Counted from the first letter of the stretch, positions 18,421 to 27,298 are shown. The stretch: 64,000 nt of DNA from Rhizobium sp. NFR07 (GCF_900111905.1 NZ_FOKM01000005.1:62001-126000), one strand, 5' to 3'. Numbers and translations: made by a program. Notes: generated by a model not told the origin, from the sequence alone.

Positions 18421-19701
18421 ATGCGTCTGAAGCACATCGCCTTCGCTCTTCTGGTCGCAACAGCCCTCACAGGCTGCAACGACACGCTTGATTCCGCCAG
18501 CACTGACCTCACCAAGGTCAAGAACAAGGTGGAACAGCCCCTGCCGGCAAAGATCGTCGCCGACATGCAGGCGAAGAACATGCCGCGCACGTCGCCGATC
18601 ATGATCCGCATCTACAAGGAAGAGGGCAAGCTCGAGATCTGGAAGGCGAAGGCGGACAACCGCTTCGACATGATCAAGAGCTATGACATCTGCGCTTGGT
18701 CCGGCAAGCTCGGCCCGAAGATCAAGGAAGGCGACCGCCAGGCGCCCGAAGGCTTCTACAGCCTGACGCCGGCGCACCTGAACCCGAATTCCAAATATTA
18801 CCTCGCGATCAATACCGGCTTCCCGAACCGTTACGATGCCGCCAACGGCCGCAACGGCACGAACCTGATGATCCACGGCGCCTGCTCGTCGTCGGGCTGC
18901 TATTCGATGACCGACGAGCAGATCCTCGAGATCTACGCTTTCGCGCGCGACGCCTTCAAGGGCGGACAGACGGCGGTCCAGCTGCAGGCGCTGCCCTTCC
19001 GCATGACGGCCGAGAACATGGCCCGCCATCGCGAGAGCGAGCACTACGACTTCTGGAAGATGATCAAGGTCGGCTACGACAATTTCGAAGTCACCAAGCG
19101 TCCGCCGGAAGTGGCCGTCTGCGGCAAGAAATACACGTTCAACCAGCAGGCCAGCGGCCCGGTCAACGCCGCTGCCGCCTGCCCGGAAATGTCGACGCCG
19201 CCGGCACTGGTCTCGGCCCTGTCGTCCTACAACAAGACCTATGACGTCGCCTACGAGAAAGCTGTGGGCAAGCTCGGCACCAAGATCTGGTACGAGCCGA
19301 CCGAAGCTGAGCGCAAGGCCGTGGTAGCGGCAAAGCGCAAGGGCCGCGAACTGGCCTATGCCCCGACCGGTACCTCGCTCGAGGCCGGCAAGCTGATGAG
19401 CCAGTCCGAATTCCAGGCGATGATGGAAAAGCGCATGGCAGCGGGCCAGCCGAAGCCGGCAACGACCCAGCTGGCGTCCACCTCCACGGCACCGCGTCCG
19501 GCCACCGCAGCAGAGCGCATGAAGCAGGATCGCCTACCGACCGCCAGCACGCCGCAGGCTGCGACCCCAACGGTCGAGACCGCCCAAGGCAAGACCTCGG
19601 CCGTCCCCGTACCGGAACAGAACCCGCTTGCCTACGCCGCTCCGGCAGCCCCGGTCAGCGAAGCCAAGAAGCCGTTCTGGAAGTTCTGGGACAAGCAGTG
19701 A
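18421..19701 (+). CDS. L,D-transpeptidase (YkuD) lipoprotein
   Basis: The 426-aa protein starts with a lipoprotein signal (MRLKHIAFALLVATALTGC, cysteine as lipidation site). The YkuD catalytic motif is MIHGACSSSGCYSMTD, with the active cysteine after SSSG. It would form 3-3 cross-links in peptidoglycan, or tether proteins to it, in the periplasm. The C-terminal third is low-complexity (Ala/Thr/Pro-rich) and probably unstructured. The ATG at 18421 gives the best signal peptide; a GTG-type start further upstream is possible. Its stop overlaps the GTG of the TusA-like gene. Confidence 0.88.
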   Translation: MRLKHIAFALLVATALTGCNDTLDSASTDLTKVKNKVEQPLPAKIVADMQAKNMPRTSPIMIRIYKEEGKLEIWKAKADNRFDMIKSYDICAWSGKLGPKIKEGDRQAPEGFYSLTPAHLNPNSKYYLAINTGFPNRYDAANGRNGTNLMIHGACSSSGCYSMTDEQILEIYAFARDAFKGGQTAVQLQALPFRMTAENMARHRESEHYDFWKMIKVGYDNFEVTKRPPEVAVCGKKYTFNQQASGPVNAAAACPEMSTPPALVSALSSYNKTYDVAYEKAVGKLGTKIWYEPTEAERKAVVAAKRKGRELAYAPTGTSLEAGKLMSQSEFQAMMEKRMAAGQPKPATTQLASTSTAPRPATAAERMKQDRLPTASTPQAATPTVETAQGKTSAVPVPEQNPLAYAAPAAPVSEAKKPFWKFWDKQ

Positions 19702-19958
19702 CCCTCGACACTGACGGCGTCTATGATCTGAGAGGGTTGAGATGCCCTCTTCCGGTCCTGAAGACTCGCCGCCGGTTGAAATTGCTGAAGACCGGCGATC
19801 GCCTGACGATCGAGACGAGCGATCCGCTCGCCGGCATCGACATTCCGCATTTCTGCAATCAGGAAGGCCATGAGCTGGTCGAGGCGCTGAAGACGCCGGA
19901 CGGCCATCGCTTCGTCATCCGCAAGGGCCTGCCGGTCGAAATGCCGGTCAGCGGCTGA
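19698..19958 (+). CDS. TusA/SirA-like sulfurtransferase
   Basis: The 86-aa protein is a TusA-family domain with the CPxP motif at residues 16-19 (GLRCPLPVL). TusA proteins carry sulfur as a persulfide on that cysteine for tRNA thiolation or molybdenum cofactor work. The GTG start is inside the stop of the preceding gene (GTGA), so translation is coupled. The gene end overlaps the convergent COG0523 gene by 11 bases. FdhD, another sulfur-handling protein, is encoded elsewhere in this window, but no direct link is shown. Confidence 0.86.
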   Translation: MTLDTDGVYDLRGLRCPLPVLKTRRRLKLLKTGDRLTIETSDPLAGIDIPHFCNQEGHELVEALKTPDGHRFVIRKGLPVEMPVSG

Positions 19959-21147
19959 AGCCCGGCACCGCCAGCGGGTTATCCTCCAGAGCCGCGCGAT
20001 CGGGACGATCGAGGCGCGGATCCCCGGTGAAGGCGGCGAACAGGTCGGAGACGAACTCTTCCTCCAGCCCCTTGGTGATAAGCACCATCCGCGTCTTCTC
20101 GTCCGACCCGACCGGCCAGGCGGCAAGGCGCTGAGGCGGATGAAAGATCGTCTGTACGCCATGCAGAACGAGCGGCCGCCCCGGGTTGTCCGAAAGCTTT
20201 ACGATCGCCTTCATCCTTAACAGCTTCTCGCCATGCGCCGAGCGCAGCAGGTCGATGAACATGTCGATCGCCATCGGATCGATCGGCCGGTCGTGCACGA
20301 TGGAGAAAGACCGGATATCCGCCCCGTGACGGTTCACGTCATGATGATGGTGGTGATGGCCGTGGTCGTGCGAATGGTGACCATGATGGTGTTCATGGCC
20401 ATGCCCGTGATGATGACTATGGGCATCGTGACGATGCTCGCCGTGGCCATGGTCGTGATGCGCATCGGCCGCCATTTCATCGCGCAGCCAGCGGTCCACA
20501 TCCGCGATCTTGCTCGACGGATCGCAGAGCCCGTTTTCCAGGATAGCCAGACTGCCGGCAGAGGCGTCATCGCCATCCGTCACCGCTGCACGCGGGTTGA
20601 GCGCCGTAAGCCGTGCACGAAGCGCAGAGAGCTGCTCGGCGCTGGCAAGCGTCTGCTTCGAAATAACAAGCCGGTCAGCGACGGCGACCTGCTTCACCGC
20701 CTCTTCATGGGCATCAAGCGTCGCAAAACCGTTGACGGCATCGACAACGGTGACCACGCCCGCGAGCTCGAAATCCTGCGCGATGATCGGATTGCCCATG
20801 ACGGACTGCATGACGGGCGCCGGGTCGGCAAGGCCGGTCGTCTCGATGACCACCCGTGTCACCCGCTTCGCGCGCCCAGTCTGGAACGCGTCGATCATGG
20901 AAGCGAGCGTATCGACCAGTTCGCCGCGCACCGTGCAGCATAGGCAGCCATTCGACAGCTCGACCAGCGAATCCCCCGATGCCTCGACGAGCAGATTGTC
21001 GATACCGACCTCGCCGAACTCGTTGATGATGACGGCGATATCCTTGGCCGCCGGATCCCGCAGCATGCGGTTGAGCAGCGTCGATTTGCCGGCACCGAGG
21101 AACCCGGTGATGATGGAGACCGGTATGCGGTCCTGCCCGTAGGCCAT
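19948..21147 (-). CDS. COG0523 (CobW/Zng1-like) metal-chaperone GTPase with a histidine-rich insert
   Basis: The 399-aa protein has Walker A GFLGAGKST (residues 15-23), the metal-binding CxCC motif CLCC at 68-71, and a CobW C-terminal domain. Between the GTPase and C-terminal domains is a loop with 26 histidines in about 45 residues (230-274). COG0523 GTPases with CxCC and His-rich loops are typically zinc (or cobalt) metallochaperones, many under Zur control. It is not next to cob genes other than distantly cobST, so a zinc role is more likely than cobalamin. Metal specificity is inferred. Confidence 0.87.
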   Translation of the reverse strand: MAYGQDRIPVSIITGFLGAGKSTLLNRMLRDPAAKDIAVIINEFGEVGIDNLLVEASGDSLVELSNGCLCCTVRGELVDTLASMIDAFQTGRAKRVTRVVIETTGLADPAPVMQSVMGNPIIAQDFELAGVVTVVDAVNGFATLDAHEEAVKQVAVADRLVISKQTLASAEQLSALRARLTALNPRAAVTDGDDASAGSLAILENGLCDPSSKIADVDRWLRDEMAADAHHDHGHGEHRHDAHSHHHGHGHEHHHGHHSHDHGHHHHHHDVNRHGADIRSFSIVHDRPIDPMAIDMFIDLLRSAHGEKLLRMKAIVKLSDNPGRPLVLHGVQTIFHPPQRLAAWPVGSDEKTRMVLITKGLEEEFVSDLFAAFTGDPRLDRPDRAALEDNPLAVPGFSR

Positions 21148-21159
21148 GGTCTATTCCAA

Positions 21160-22257
21160 TCAGAACGTCGGGCGCGGCACCGGGATCGGGATATTCGCGT
21201 AGGTCTTGTTGCCGATCGCAGTCGGCTCGGGCTCGCTGCCCGGGATCAGACCCGCGAAACTGTATTGCGGCGGACGCGCCATTTCGTGGATATAAGGCGA
21301 ATGCATGATCGTGCGGCCGGCATCGTCGCGGCCTTCGCTGCGCACCTTGGCGGCCTTGGGATTGCAGATGACCTGGCTGACATCGTTGACATTGGCCGTG
21401 TCGCCGTAAGGCGCCAATGACGCCAGCGGCACGCCCTGGCTGCCGGAAGAGGTCAGGCCCTGCTGCAGCAGGTTGGCGGAATCGTCGGCGCGGCCGGCAA
21501 GGCTGTCGGCGCCGAGCACGACCGACAGGACGGTGCGGCCGTTGCGCGTGGCCGACGAGACCTGATTGAAGCCCGCGGCACAGATGAACCCCGTCTTCAT
21601 GCCGTCGGCGCCGTCGAAGCGGCCGATCAGGGTGTTGAAGTTGGGATATTGCTTCTTACCGGTATCGATACCCTCGATGGTGAAATAGCCGGCATATTGC
21701 GGGAATTCCCGCTTGATCTGCAGCGCCAGGATGGCGAGGTCGCGCGCCGTCGTATACTGGCCCTTGCCCGGCAGCCCGTGGGGATTGATGAAGTGGCTGG
21801 AGGACATGCCGAGGCGCTGGGCTTCGGAATTCATCATCGCGACGAACTGGTCCGCCGATCCGCCGACCGTCTCCGCAACGGCGACCGCCATGTCATTGGC
21901 CGACTTGACCAGCATGATCTTCAGCGCATTGTCCATCGTCAGCTGCGAGCCGGGCCGGAAATACATTTTGCTCGCCGGCTGGTCGGTAGCGTTCTTGCTC
22001 ATGACAACGGTGCTGTCGAGCGACAGGCGGCCGCTTTTCAGCGCCTTGAACGTGACATAGGCCGTCATCAGCTTCGTGAGCGACGCCGGGTACCATTTCA
22101 GGAACGCATCCTGATGGGCGATGATGCGCCCGGTATTGACGTCGATGATCATGCGCGGATTGGCGGCAGCGCTCTGCGCCGATGCGATGATACCGATTGC
22201 CGCCACGAGGCAGGCGAGCCGGCTGGTGGTGCGCTGGCGGATATTCTGATGCGGCAA
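21160..22257 (-). CDS. D-alanyl-D-alanine carboxypeptidase (penicillin-binding, S11 family)
   Basis: The 365-aa protein has a signal peptide (about residues 1-32) and the serine peptidase S11 triad motifs: SLTK with Ser59/Lys62, SAN in KSANDMAVAV, and KTG in DGMKTGF. It trims the terminal D-Ala of peptidoglycan stem peptides in the periplasm. The C-terminal extension is proline-rich without a clear membrane anchor. It lies 12 bases upstream of the COG0523 gene on the same strand. A symmetric inverted repeat lies in its divergent promoter region. Confidence 0.92.
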   Translation of the reverse strand: MPHQNIRQRTTSRLACLVAAIGIIASAQSAAANPRMIIDVNTGRIIAHQDAFLKWYPASLTKLMTAYVTFKALKSGRLSLDSTVVMSKNATDQPASKMYFRPGSQLTMDNALKIMLVKSANDMAVAVAETVGGSADQFVAMMNSEAQRLGMSSSHFINPHGLPGKGQYTTARDLAILALQIKREFPQYAGYFTIEGIDTGKKQYPNFNTLIGRFDGADGMKTGFICAAGFNQVSSATRNGRTVLSVVLGADSLAGRADDSANLLQQGLTSSGSQGVPLASLAPYGDTANVNDVSQVICNPKAAKVRSEGRDDAGRTIMHSPYIHEMARPPQYSFAGLIPGSEPEPTAIGNKTYANIPIPVPRPTF

Positions 22258-22327
22258 GGTGGTTCCTCGTCTCGATGTTAACGAGTGGGGCCATTAGATG
22301 GCCTATATGACCAAGCAATGGCAAAGA

Positions 22328-22346
22328 AGATTGATTACGTCAATCT
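22328..22346. promoter_or_regulatory. Symmetric inverted repeat between divergent genes, candidate operator
   Basis: AGATTGA-TTACG-TCAATCT is a perfect 7-bp inverted repeat with a 5-base spacer in the 152-bp region between the carboxypeptidase and M20 genes. It resembles an FNR/FixK site but its spacing (TTGA-N5-TCAA) is one base shorter than the N6 of that family, so the regulator is unknown. Confidence 0.4.
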
Positions 22347-22409
22347 GTACAGGCAGTATCGCTGAAGGAGGGGAGTCATAACCGCGTGAAGCCACTGATA
22401 GGATAGACA

Positions 22410-23573
22410 ATGCCGATATTGAACCGCGCTGCCGAACTTCAGGGCGAAGTGACGGAGTGGCGACGATTTCTCCATCAACATCCCGAAATCCTCTATGACG
22501 TCGACAACACCGCGGCCTTCGTGGCGGAAAAGCTACGCGAGTTCGGCGTCGACGAGGTCGCGACCGGAATCGGCCGCACCGGCGTCGTCGGCATCATCCG
22601 CGGCAAGGGGGAAGGCTCCCGCACGATCGGCCTGCGCGCCGACATGGACGCCCTGCCGCTGACCGAGGTGACGGGCAAACCTTATGCCTCGACCACACCG
22701 GGCGCGATGCACGCCTGCGGTCACGACGGCCATACCTCGATGCTGCTGGGTGCCGCGAAATATCTCTCCGAGACCCGCAATTTCAACGGCGCCGTGGCTC
22801 TGATCTTCCAGCCGGCGGAGGAAGGCGGCGCCGGCGCGCTTGCCATGGTGGAAGACGGCATGATGGAAAGCTTCGGCATCGACGAGGTCTATGGCATGCA
22901 TAATATGCCGGGCATCCCGCTCGGCCAGTTCGCCATTCGCAAGGGCGGCATCATGGCCGCACCCGATCGTTTCACCATCACCGTCAGCGGACGCGGCGGC
23001 CATGCGGCCCAGCCGCACAAGACGATCGACCCAATCTTCATCGGCTCGCAGCTGGTCGGCAGCCTGCAGGCGATCGCCGCCCGCAATGCTGATCCGGTCC
23101 AGTCGGTGGTCATTTCCGTCACCCGCTTCGATGCGGGCACGACCCACAACATCATCCCCGACAAGGCGACGATCATGGGCACGGTGCGCACGCTGAACGA
23201 GGATACCCGTGACCTTGCGGAAAACCGCATCCGCCAGATCGTCGACGGCATTGTCGGCGCCCATGGCGCGGAGGCGACGATCGACTACTATCGTCAGTGC
23301 CCCGTCACCTTCAATCACGACCTTGAGACGGATCACGCCATCAGCGTCGCCACAGAGGTCGTCGGCACGAACAATGTCGACGCGAATGTCGACCCGACCA
23401 TGGCCGGCGAAGATTTCGCCTTCATGCTGAAAAAACGCCCCGGCGCCTTCATCTTCATCGGCAACGGAGAAACCGCTCCGCTGCACAATCCCCGCTACGA
23501 TTTCGACGACGAAGCGATCGCCTACGGGATCTCCTATTGGGTACGCCTGACGGAAAAACGGCTGACGGAGTGA
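22410..23573 (+). CDS. M20-family amidohydrolase (hippurate hydrolase/aminoacylase type)
   Basis: The 387-aa protein matches the M20D amidohydrolases: LRADMDALPLTE, the metal motif MHACGHDGHTSMLLGAA, and the catalytic glutamate in QPAEEGGAGA, then the dimerisation domain with GRGGHAAQPHKTIDP. These cytosolic enzymes hydrolyse N-acyl amino acids; indole-acetyl-amino acids and hippurate are known substrates of relatives. The specific substrate cannot be told. It is divergent from the carboxypeptidase gene and runs toward tRNA-Arg. Confidence 0.9.
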   Translation: MPILNRAAELQGEVTEWRRFLHQHPEILYDVDNTAAFVAEKLREFGVDEVATGIGRTGVVGIIRGKGEGSRTIGLRADMDALPLTEVTGKPYASTTPGAMHACGHDGHTSMLLGAAKYLSETRNFNGAVALIFQPAEEGGAGALAMVEDGMMESFGIDEVYGMHNMPGIPLGQFAIRKGGIMAAPDRFTITVSGRGGHAAQPHKTIDPIFIGSQLVGSLQAIAARNADPVQSVVISVTRFDAGTTHNIIPDKATIMGTVRTLNEDTRDLAENRIRQIVDGIVGAHGAEATIDYYRQCPVTFNHDLETDHAISVATEVVGTNNVDANVDPTMAGEDFAFMLKKRPGAFIFIGNGETAPLHNPRYDFDDEAIAYGISYWVRLTEKRLTE

Positions 23574-23641
23574 CGTCAGCCAGAGGAAGCCGCAAAAGGA
23601 CTTGGCTAATCCGGCTGGCTTTTGTATGGGTGGCAGCAAGT

Positions 23642-23718
23642 GGTCCCATAGCTCAGCAGGATAGAGCGCAGGATTCCTAATCCTGAGGCCGATGGTTCGA
23701 ATCCATCTGGGATCACCA
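23642..23718 (+). tRNA. tRNA-Arg (anticodon CCU)
   Basis: A complete cloverleaf is visible: acceptor GGTCCCA pairs with TGGGATC, D arm GCTC...GAGC, anticodon stem AGGAT/ATCCT with loop TTCCTAA and anticodon CCT, and T arm ATGGTTCGAATCCAT. The discriminator is A and the CCA end is encoded (23716-23718). tRNA-Arg(CCU) is a frequent integration site for mobile elements, and the DNA just downstream is atypical. Confidence 0.96.
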
Positions 23719-23939
23719 ACGTCTGCAGACTTTCGGGAACACCTGTTCTCCCGCTCTCCAATTAGACAATCTGACACAGACTTGCCCTGCCGGTGGCTGG
23801 CAGGCATTTGGGTTCAGCCGTCGCCCATTTTTCAGGGCATTGCAGCAGGTCGACAGCGCGCGCAAAGCAACTTATGCGTCGTCCAGTGGATATGCACTGC
23901 CTTTGACTGATAACGACATCAAGCTCCCTGTTCGTACAG

Positions 23940-23968
23940 TTGACATGCAAAATTGGGGTTCATACAAC
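23940..23968 (+). promoter_or_regulatory. Predicted sigma-70 promoter of the methyltransferase-like gene
   Basis: TTGACA (23940-23945) and TACAAC (23963-23968) are separated by 17 bases, 30 bases before the ATG at 23998. The -35 hexamer is perfect consensus. Confidence 0.5.
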
Positions 23969-23997
23969 TCTCGCTCACTATGGAAGCCGAGGATAAA

Positions 23998-24759
23998 ATG
24001 ACCCCTCCATTTTCTACTAAAGCGTACAAGGACTCCGATCATCGTCGTTTCTGGTGGTGGAGAATCGGCGATGTAGATCACGATCCGCTTGTATATCACC
24101 TGATGGATCAACATCAGCGGGATCTCTTCGCAGAGTGGTATCGCGACACCGAGGCAAAGAACTTCATCGGCGAATGCACCCCGCCCCTTGCATCGGTCCT
24201 GATGGGCTTCATCTCGGGCAATGCAGTGAAGCGCGTAGTGCAACTTGGCCACTACGCAGGCTATTCGTCCATCAATCTCGGCCTCGTGCTCAAGAAGATC
24301 ACAGGCGGCAAGCTTGCCACGATAGATATATCGGATCGCATGTCGAAATATACCCAGGAATGGATGGATCGTTTCGAATTCTCGGATCATGTGAAGGTCA
24401 TCACTGCAGATTCCGCCTCGGCAGAGGCAGCGGATCAGGCTGAAGCCTTCATTGGCGGAGAGCCCGAAATCGTGTTGATCGATTCTTCCCATAAGTATGA
24501 GCATACGCTGAAGGAACTTGATCTGTGGATTGGCCGGCTTAAAAAGAACGGCTTCATTTTCCTCCACGACGCATCAAATGCCGCGCGAGAATACGACCCC
24601 GAGAAGGGCGCAGTTGCCGGCGCGCTGGAAAAATGGTGTGCCGACAATGAGTATAAGTATTTCGTCTTCAATGGCGGAGACGCGACACCGGGCAGCACTC
24701 ACGCCCAATTGGTCCACCGTGACGGTCGCGGCTTAGCGGTTATCCAGAAATGTAAGTGA
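23998..24759 (+). CDS. Class I SAM-dependent methyltransferase-like protein (Methyltransf_24 type)
   Basis: The 253-aa protein has a class I methyltransferase layout: VVQLGHYAGYSSINLGLVL as motif I region (GHYAGYS), LATIDISDRM as motif II, EIVLIDSSHKYEHTLKELD as the acidic strand, and GFIFLHDASNAA downstream, as in cephalosporin-hydroxylase/O-methyltransferase relatives. I start at ATG 23998, six bases after GAGG. Codon usage is more AT-rich than the neighbours, and it sits just after tRNA-Arg, so horizontal acquisition is likely. Substrate unknown. Confidence 0.75.
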   Translation: MTPPFSTKAYKDSDHRRFWWWRIGDVDHDPLVYHLMDQHQRDLFAEWYRDTEAKNFIGECTPPLASVLMGFISGNAVKRVVQLGHYAGYSSINLGLVLKKITGGKLATIDISDRMSKYTQEWMDRFEFSDHVKVITADSASAEAADQAEAFIGGEPEIVLIDSSHKYEHTLKELDLWIGRLKKNGFIFLHDASNAAREYDPEKGAVAGALEKWCADNEYKYFVFNGGDATPGSTHAQLVHRDGRGLAVIQKCK

Positions 24760-24765
24760 TTTCCT

Positions 24766-24798
24766 ATGGCGCGGCGATAAATGGTTGCCGCGCCATTT
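24766..24798. terminator. Bidirectional terminator-like hairpin
   Basis: ATGGCGCGGC (24766-24775) pairs perfectly with GCCGCGCCAT (24787-24796), a 10-bp stem with an 11-base loop, between two convergent genes. The T run after it is short, so termination on the minus side is less sure. Confidence 0.6.
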
Positions 24799-25144
24799 AA
24801 GCAGAACGAGGACTGGCCTTTAACGTGGCGATGATCACCGCAATCGCCTTGTTCGCCCCCTCGCACTGAGGCCCACCTTCAACCACGGCCCGAATGACGC
24901 CATCATCGGTTTTGGCTACCGCCACGACACTATCCGGAAGAACTGCCTGCGCAAATTCGTAGGCCCTATCCAAAGAGAGTGTGAAATAGGGCGCCCTCGG
25001 CAACCTCGCGCCATTTGGGGAAAACCAGGATGGCGGATCACCGCCGACCTTCCGATAGCCAATTCGCATGGCAATTACCTCATCGATCCACATGAGATGA
25101 CCTTTGGCTTGCTCTAAATTTTCAATGATCTCAGAGGCTTCCAT
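24797..25144 (-). CDS. Phage-like small protein (ABA-sandwich-like)
   Basis: The 115-aa protein has the arrangement seen in small phage proteins of rhizobial prophages: an N-terminal IDEVIAMRIGY segment, a middle YFTLSLDRAYEFAQAVLP segment and a C-terminal ANKAIAVIIATLKA helix. The resemblance to the phage ABA-sandwich group is from pattern memory and not certain. It is the only phage-like gene seen, next to tRNA-Arg, consistent with a remnant of an integrated element. The 225 bases downstream to the kinase gene hold no clear gene. Confidence 0.5.
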   Translation of the reverse strand: MEASEIIENLEQAKGHLMWIDEVIAMRIGYRKVGGDPPSWFSPNGARLPRAPYFTLSLDRAYEFAQAVLPDSVVAVAKTDDGVIRAVVEGGPQCEGANKAIAVIIATLKASPRSA

Positions 25145-25369
25145 CGTTTTCTCGTTTATCGGTGAATAAGGTACATTGCTAGCAGCGTCATTTGACGCCC
25201 CTCCAACTTATCGCGTCGGCTGGGATCATGATACCGCGAACTGTTGTTACTTCGCCCTTTATCTCAAAGCCGCAAGCAGGCGCGCTTCAAGAATATGATT
25301 TCGGCGCCCGTTGGGCACTTAGCCGCGATTGTTCGATGGCCGGCGATTACAATAAGCTTGCCTTGCACC

Positions 25370-27298
25370 CTAATCCAGCAACTCCCGCAGCCGCACTGCC
25401 AGTTCCCTTGCCGTATACGGCTTCTGCAGCCAGCTTCCGGAAAGCGCCAGTTCTCGGCCGGCGATGGCCGGTTCGGCATAGCCCGAGGTAAACAGGACCC
25501 TGACATGAGGGCGCTCGGCGCGGACCTGGTTGGCGAGCTCGTCGCCGGTCATTCCGCCCGGCATCACCACATCGGTAAACAGGAGCGCGATGTCGCCATG
25601 GCGTTCGAGCTGCGCCAGGGCCTGCACGCCGTTCTCTGCCTCGATCACCGCATAGCCCAGGCTCGTCAGCCGCGACACGGCGACGCGCCTGACACGCGCG
25701 TCGTCCTCGACGACGAGGATCGTCTCGTTGCCGCCGGGCGGCGGGCTCGGCGTCTGGCTGTCGCCGGTCTCGCGCGCATCGCTGTCGACGGCCCGCTGCG
25801 CTGCCGGCAGGAACATTCTGACCGAGGTGCCCTGCCCAGGCTCGCTATAGATCTGGATATTACCGCCGGACTGCCTGGCAAAGCCATAAACCATGCTCAA
25901 GCCCAGCCCCGTGCCCGCGCCCAGGCCCTTGGTGGTAAAGAAGGGCTCGAACGCCTTTTCCTTCACCTCCGGCGTCATGCCGCTGCCCGTATCGGTAACG
26001 GCGATCAGCACGAAATCCCCCGTGCGGACATTCGGATACATCTGCGCATAGTCGACATCGAGCTTCACGCGGGAAATCTCCAGCGTCAGCCTGCCGCCGC
26101 GGGGCATGGCATCGCGGGCGTTGATGACGAGGTTCAGCAGCGCATTCTGCAGCTGCGACCCGTCGACCAGCGCTTCGTTGGACGTGCCGCTGACGACCGT
26201 CTTGAACTCGACCGCCTCGCCGAGCGTCCGCCGCATCAGTTCGGAAAAGCCGGAGACGAGCTGCCCGACATCCACAAGCACCGGGTTGAGCGGCTGGCGT
26301 CGTCCGAAGGCCAGAAGCTGGCCGGTGAGCTTGGCGCCGTCATCCGCCGCCGACTGCGCCTCCTGCAAGAGAACCCTCAGGTTCGGGTCGGATAGCTTGT
26401 ACTCCATCATTTCCAGATTGCCGCTGATCACGGTCAGCAGGTTGTTGAAGTCGTGAGCAAGGCCTCCGGTCAGCTGGCCGATCGCTTCCATCTTTTGCGA
26501 CTGCCGCAGTTCCTCTTCGATCTTGTGGCGACTGGTCAGGTCGCGGATGAAGCCGGTGAAGATACGCCGGCCGTTCGTTCGCGCCTCGCCGACGGAAAGC
26601 TCCATCGGAAACGTCGATCCGTCCTTGCGCAGGCCGGTGACCACGCGGCCGTAGCCGATGATGCGGCGCTCGCCGGTCGTCAGGTAACGGGAGATATAGT
26701 CGTCATGCGCCGTGCGGTCCGGATTGGGCATCAGGACCTTGACGTTGTGGCCGCAGACCTCTTCTCCGCGGTAGCCGAACAGGCGCTCCGCCGCCGCGCT
26801 GAAGGAACTGATGATGCCGGCATCATCGATGACGATCATCGATTCCGGCACGGTATCGAGAATGGAGCGCAGATGCGCCTCCCGTTCCGCCAGATCGTTC
26901 TGCACCCGCTTCATTTCGGTCACGTCGTTGTTTGTCTGAATGATGATGGATCCGGCTTCGGCCGAAAGAACAGCGGCGACCCACCTGGTTGCGACGAAGA
27001 CGGACCGGCCGTCCCGTGTGCGATGCTCGACCTCACCTTCCCAAGCCTTGTGACGCGCAACATGCCCGCGGATCTCGTCGAGCGGCACCGGAAAGCGCGT
27101 CTGCAGCAGTTGATGCACGGTCCGCCCGACAGCCTCCTCACTCGACCAGCCATAGAGCGCCTCGCAACCGGCGCTCCAGCGGATGATGACGCCATCAGCG
27201 CCGTGGACGATGATATTGGCATCGTCGAGCAGTCTGATAACGGCATCGAGCTGGGCCTGGGTGGTGAGATCGGTAGCGTTATTGTCCTGCATCGGCAT
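25370..27298 (-). CDS. Soluble hybrid histidine kinase with FixL-type heme PAS domain (hFixL-like)
   Basis: The 642-aa protein has no membrane segment. Order: PAS (about 18-130), second PAS (about 140-260), HisKA with phospho-His282 in GGLAHDFNN, HATPase with N-box Asn393, and a C-terminal receiver with Asp576 (LLFTDVVMPG). The second PAS shows the FixL heme pocket: His198 in RTAHDDYISRY, Arg204 and Arg218 in GYGRVVTG, spaced as H200, R206 and R220 in Bradyrhizobium FixL. It is therefore a likely oxygen-sensing kinase that signals at low oxygen. It follows fixK by 14 bases on the same strand. The symbol is withheld because hFixL names differ between strains. Confidence 0.9.
   Translation of the reverse strand: MPMQDNNATDLTTQAQLDAVIRLLDDANIIVHGADGVIIRWSAGCEALYGWSSEEAVGRTVHQLLQTRFPVPLDEIRGHVARHKAWEGEVEHRTRDGRSVFVATRWVAAVLSAEAGSIIIQTNNDVTEMKRVQNDLAEREAHLRSILDTVPESMIVIDDAGIISSFSAAAERLFGYRGEEVCGHNVKVLMPNPDRTAHDDYISRYLTTGERRIIGYGRVVTGLRKDGSTFPMELSVGEARTNGRRIFTGFIRDLTSRHKIEEELRQSQKMEAIGQLTGGLAHDFNNLLTVISGNLEMMEYKLSDPNLRVLLQEAQSAADDGAKLTGQLLAFGRRQPLNPVLVDVGQLVSGFSELMRRTLGEAVEFKTVVSGTSNEALVDGSQLQNALLNLVINARDAMPRGGRLTLEISRVKLDVDYAQMYPNVRTGDFVLIAVTDTGSGMTPEVKEKAFEPFFTTKGLGAGTGLGLSMVYGFARQSGGNIQIYSEPGQGTSVRMFLPAAQRAVDSDARETGDSQTPSPPPGGNETILVVEDDARVRRVAVSRLTSLGYAVIEAENGVQALAQLERHGDIALLFTDVVMPGGMTGDELANQVRAERPHVRVLFTSGYAEPAIAGRELALSGSWLQKPYTARELAVRLRELLD

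Noticed and set aside
20233..20943. Frame with a long hydrophobic, Met/Val-rich stretch opposite the COG0523 gene.
   Set aside because: It is the complement of the histidine-rich loop (His codons read as Met/Val); it is an artefact, not a membrane protein.
25220..25228. CTGGGATCA, identical to part of the tRNA-Arg end, considered as an attachment site.
   Set aside because: Nine bases is too short to claim; chance of a match in a region this size is not small. Mentioned only as part of the island finding.
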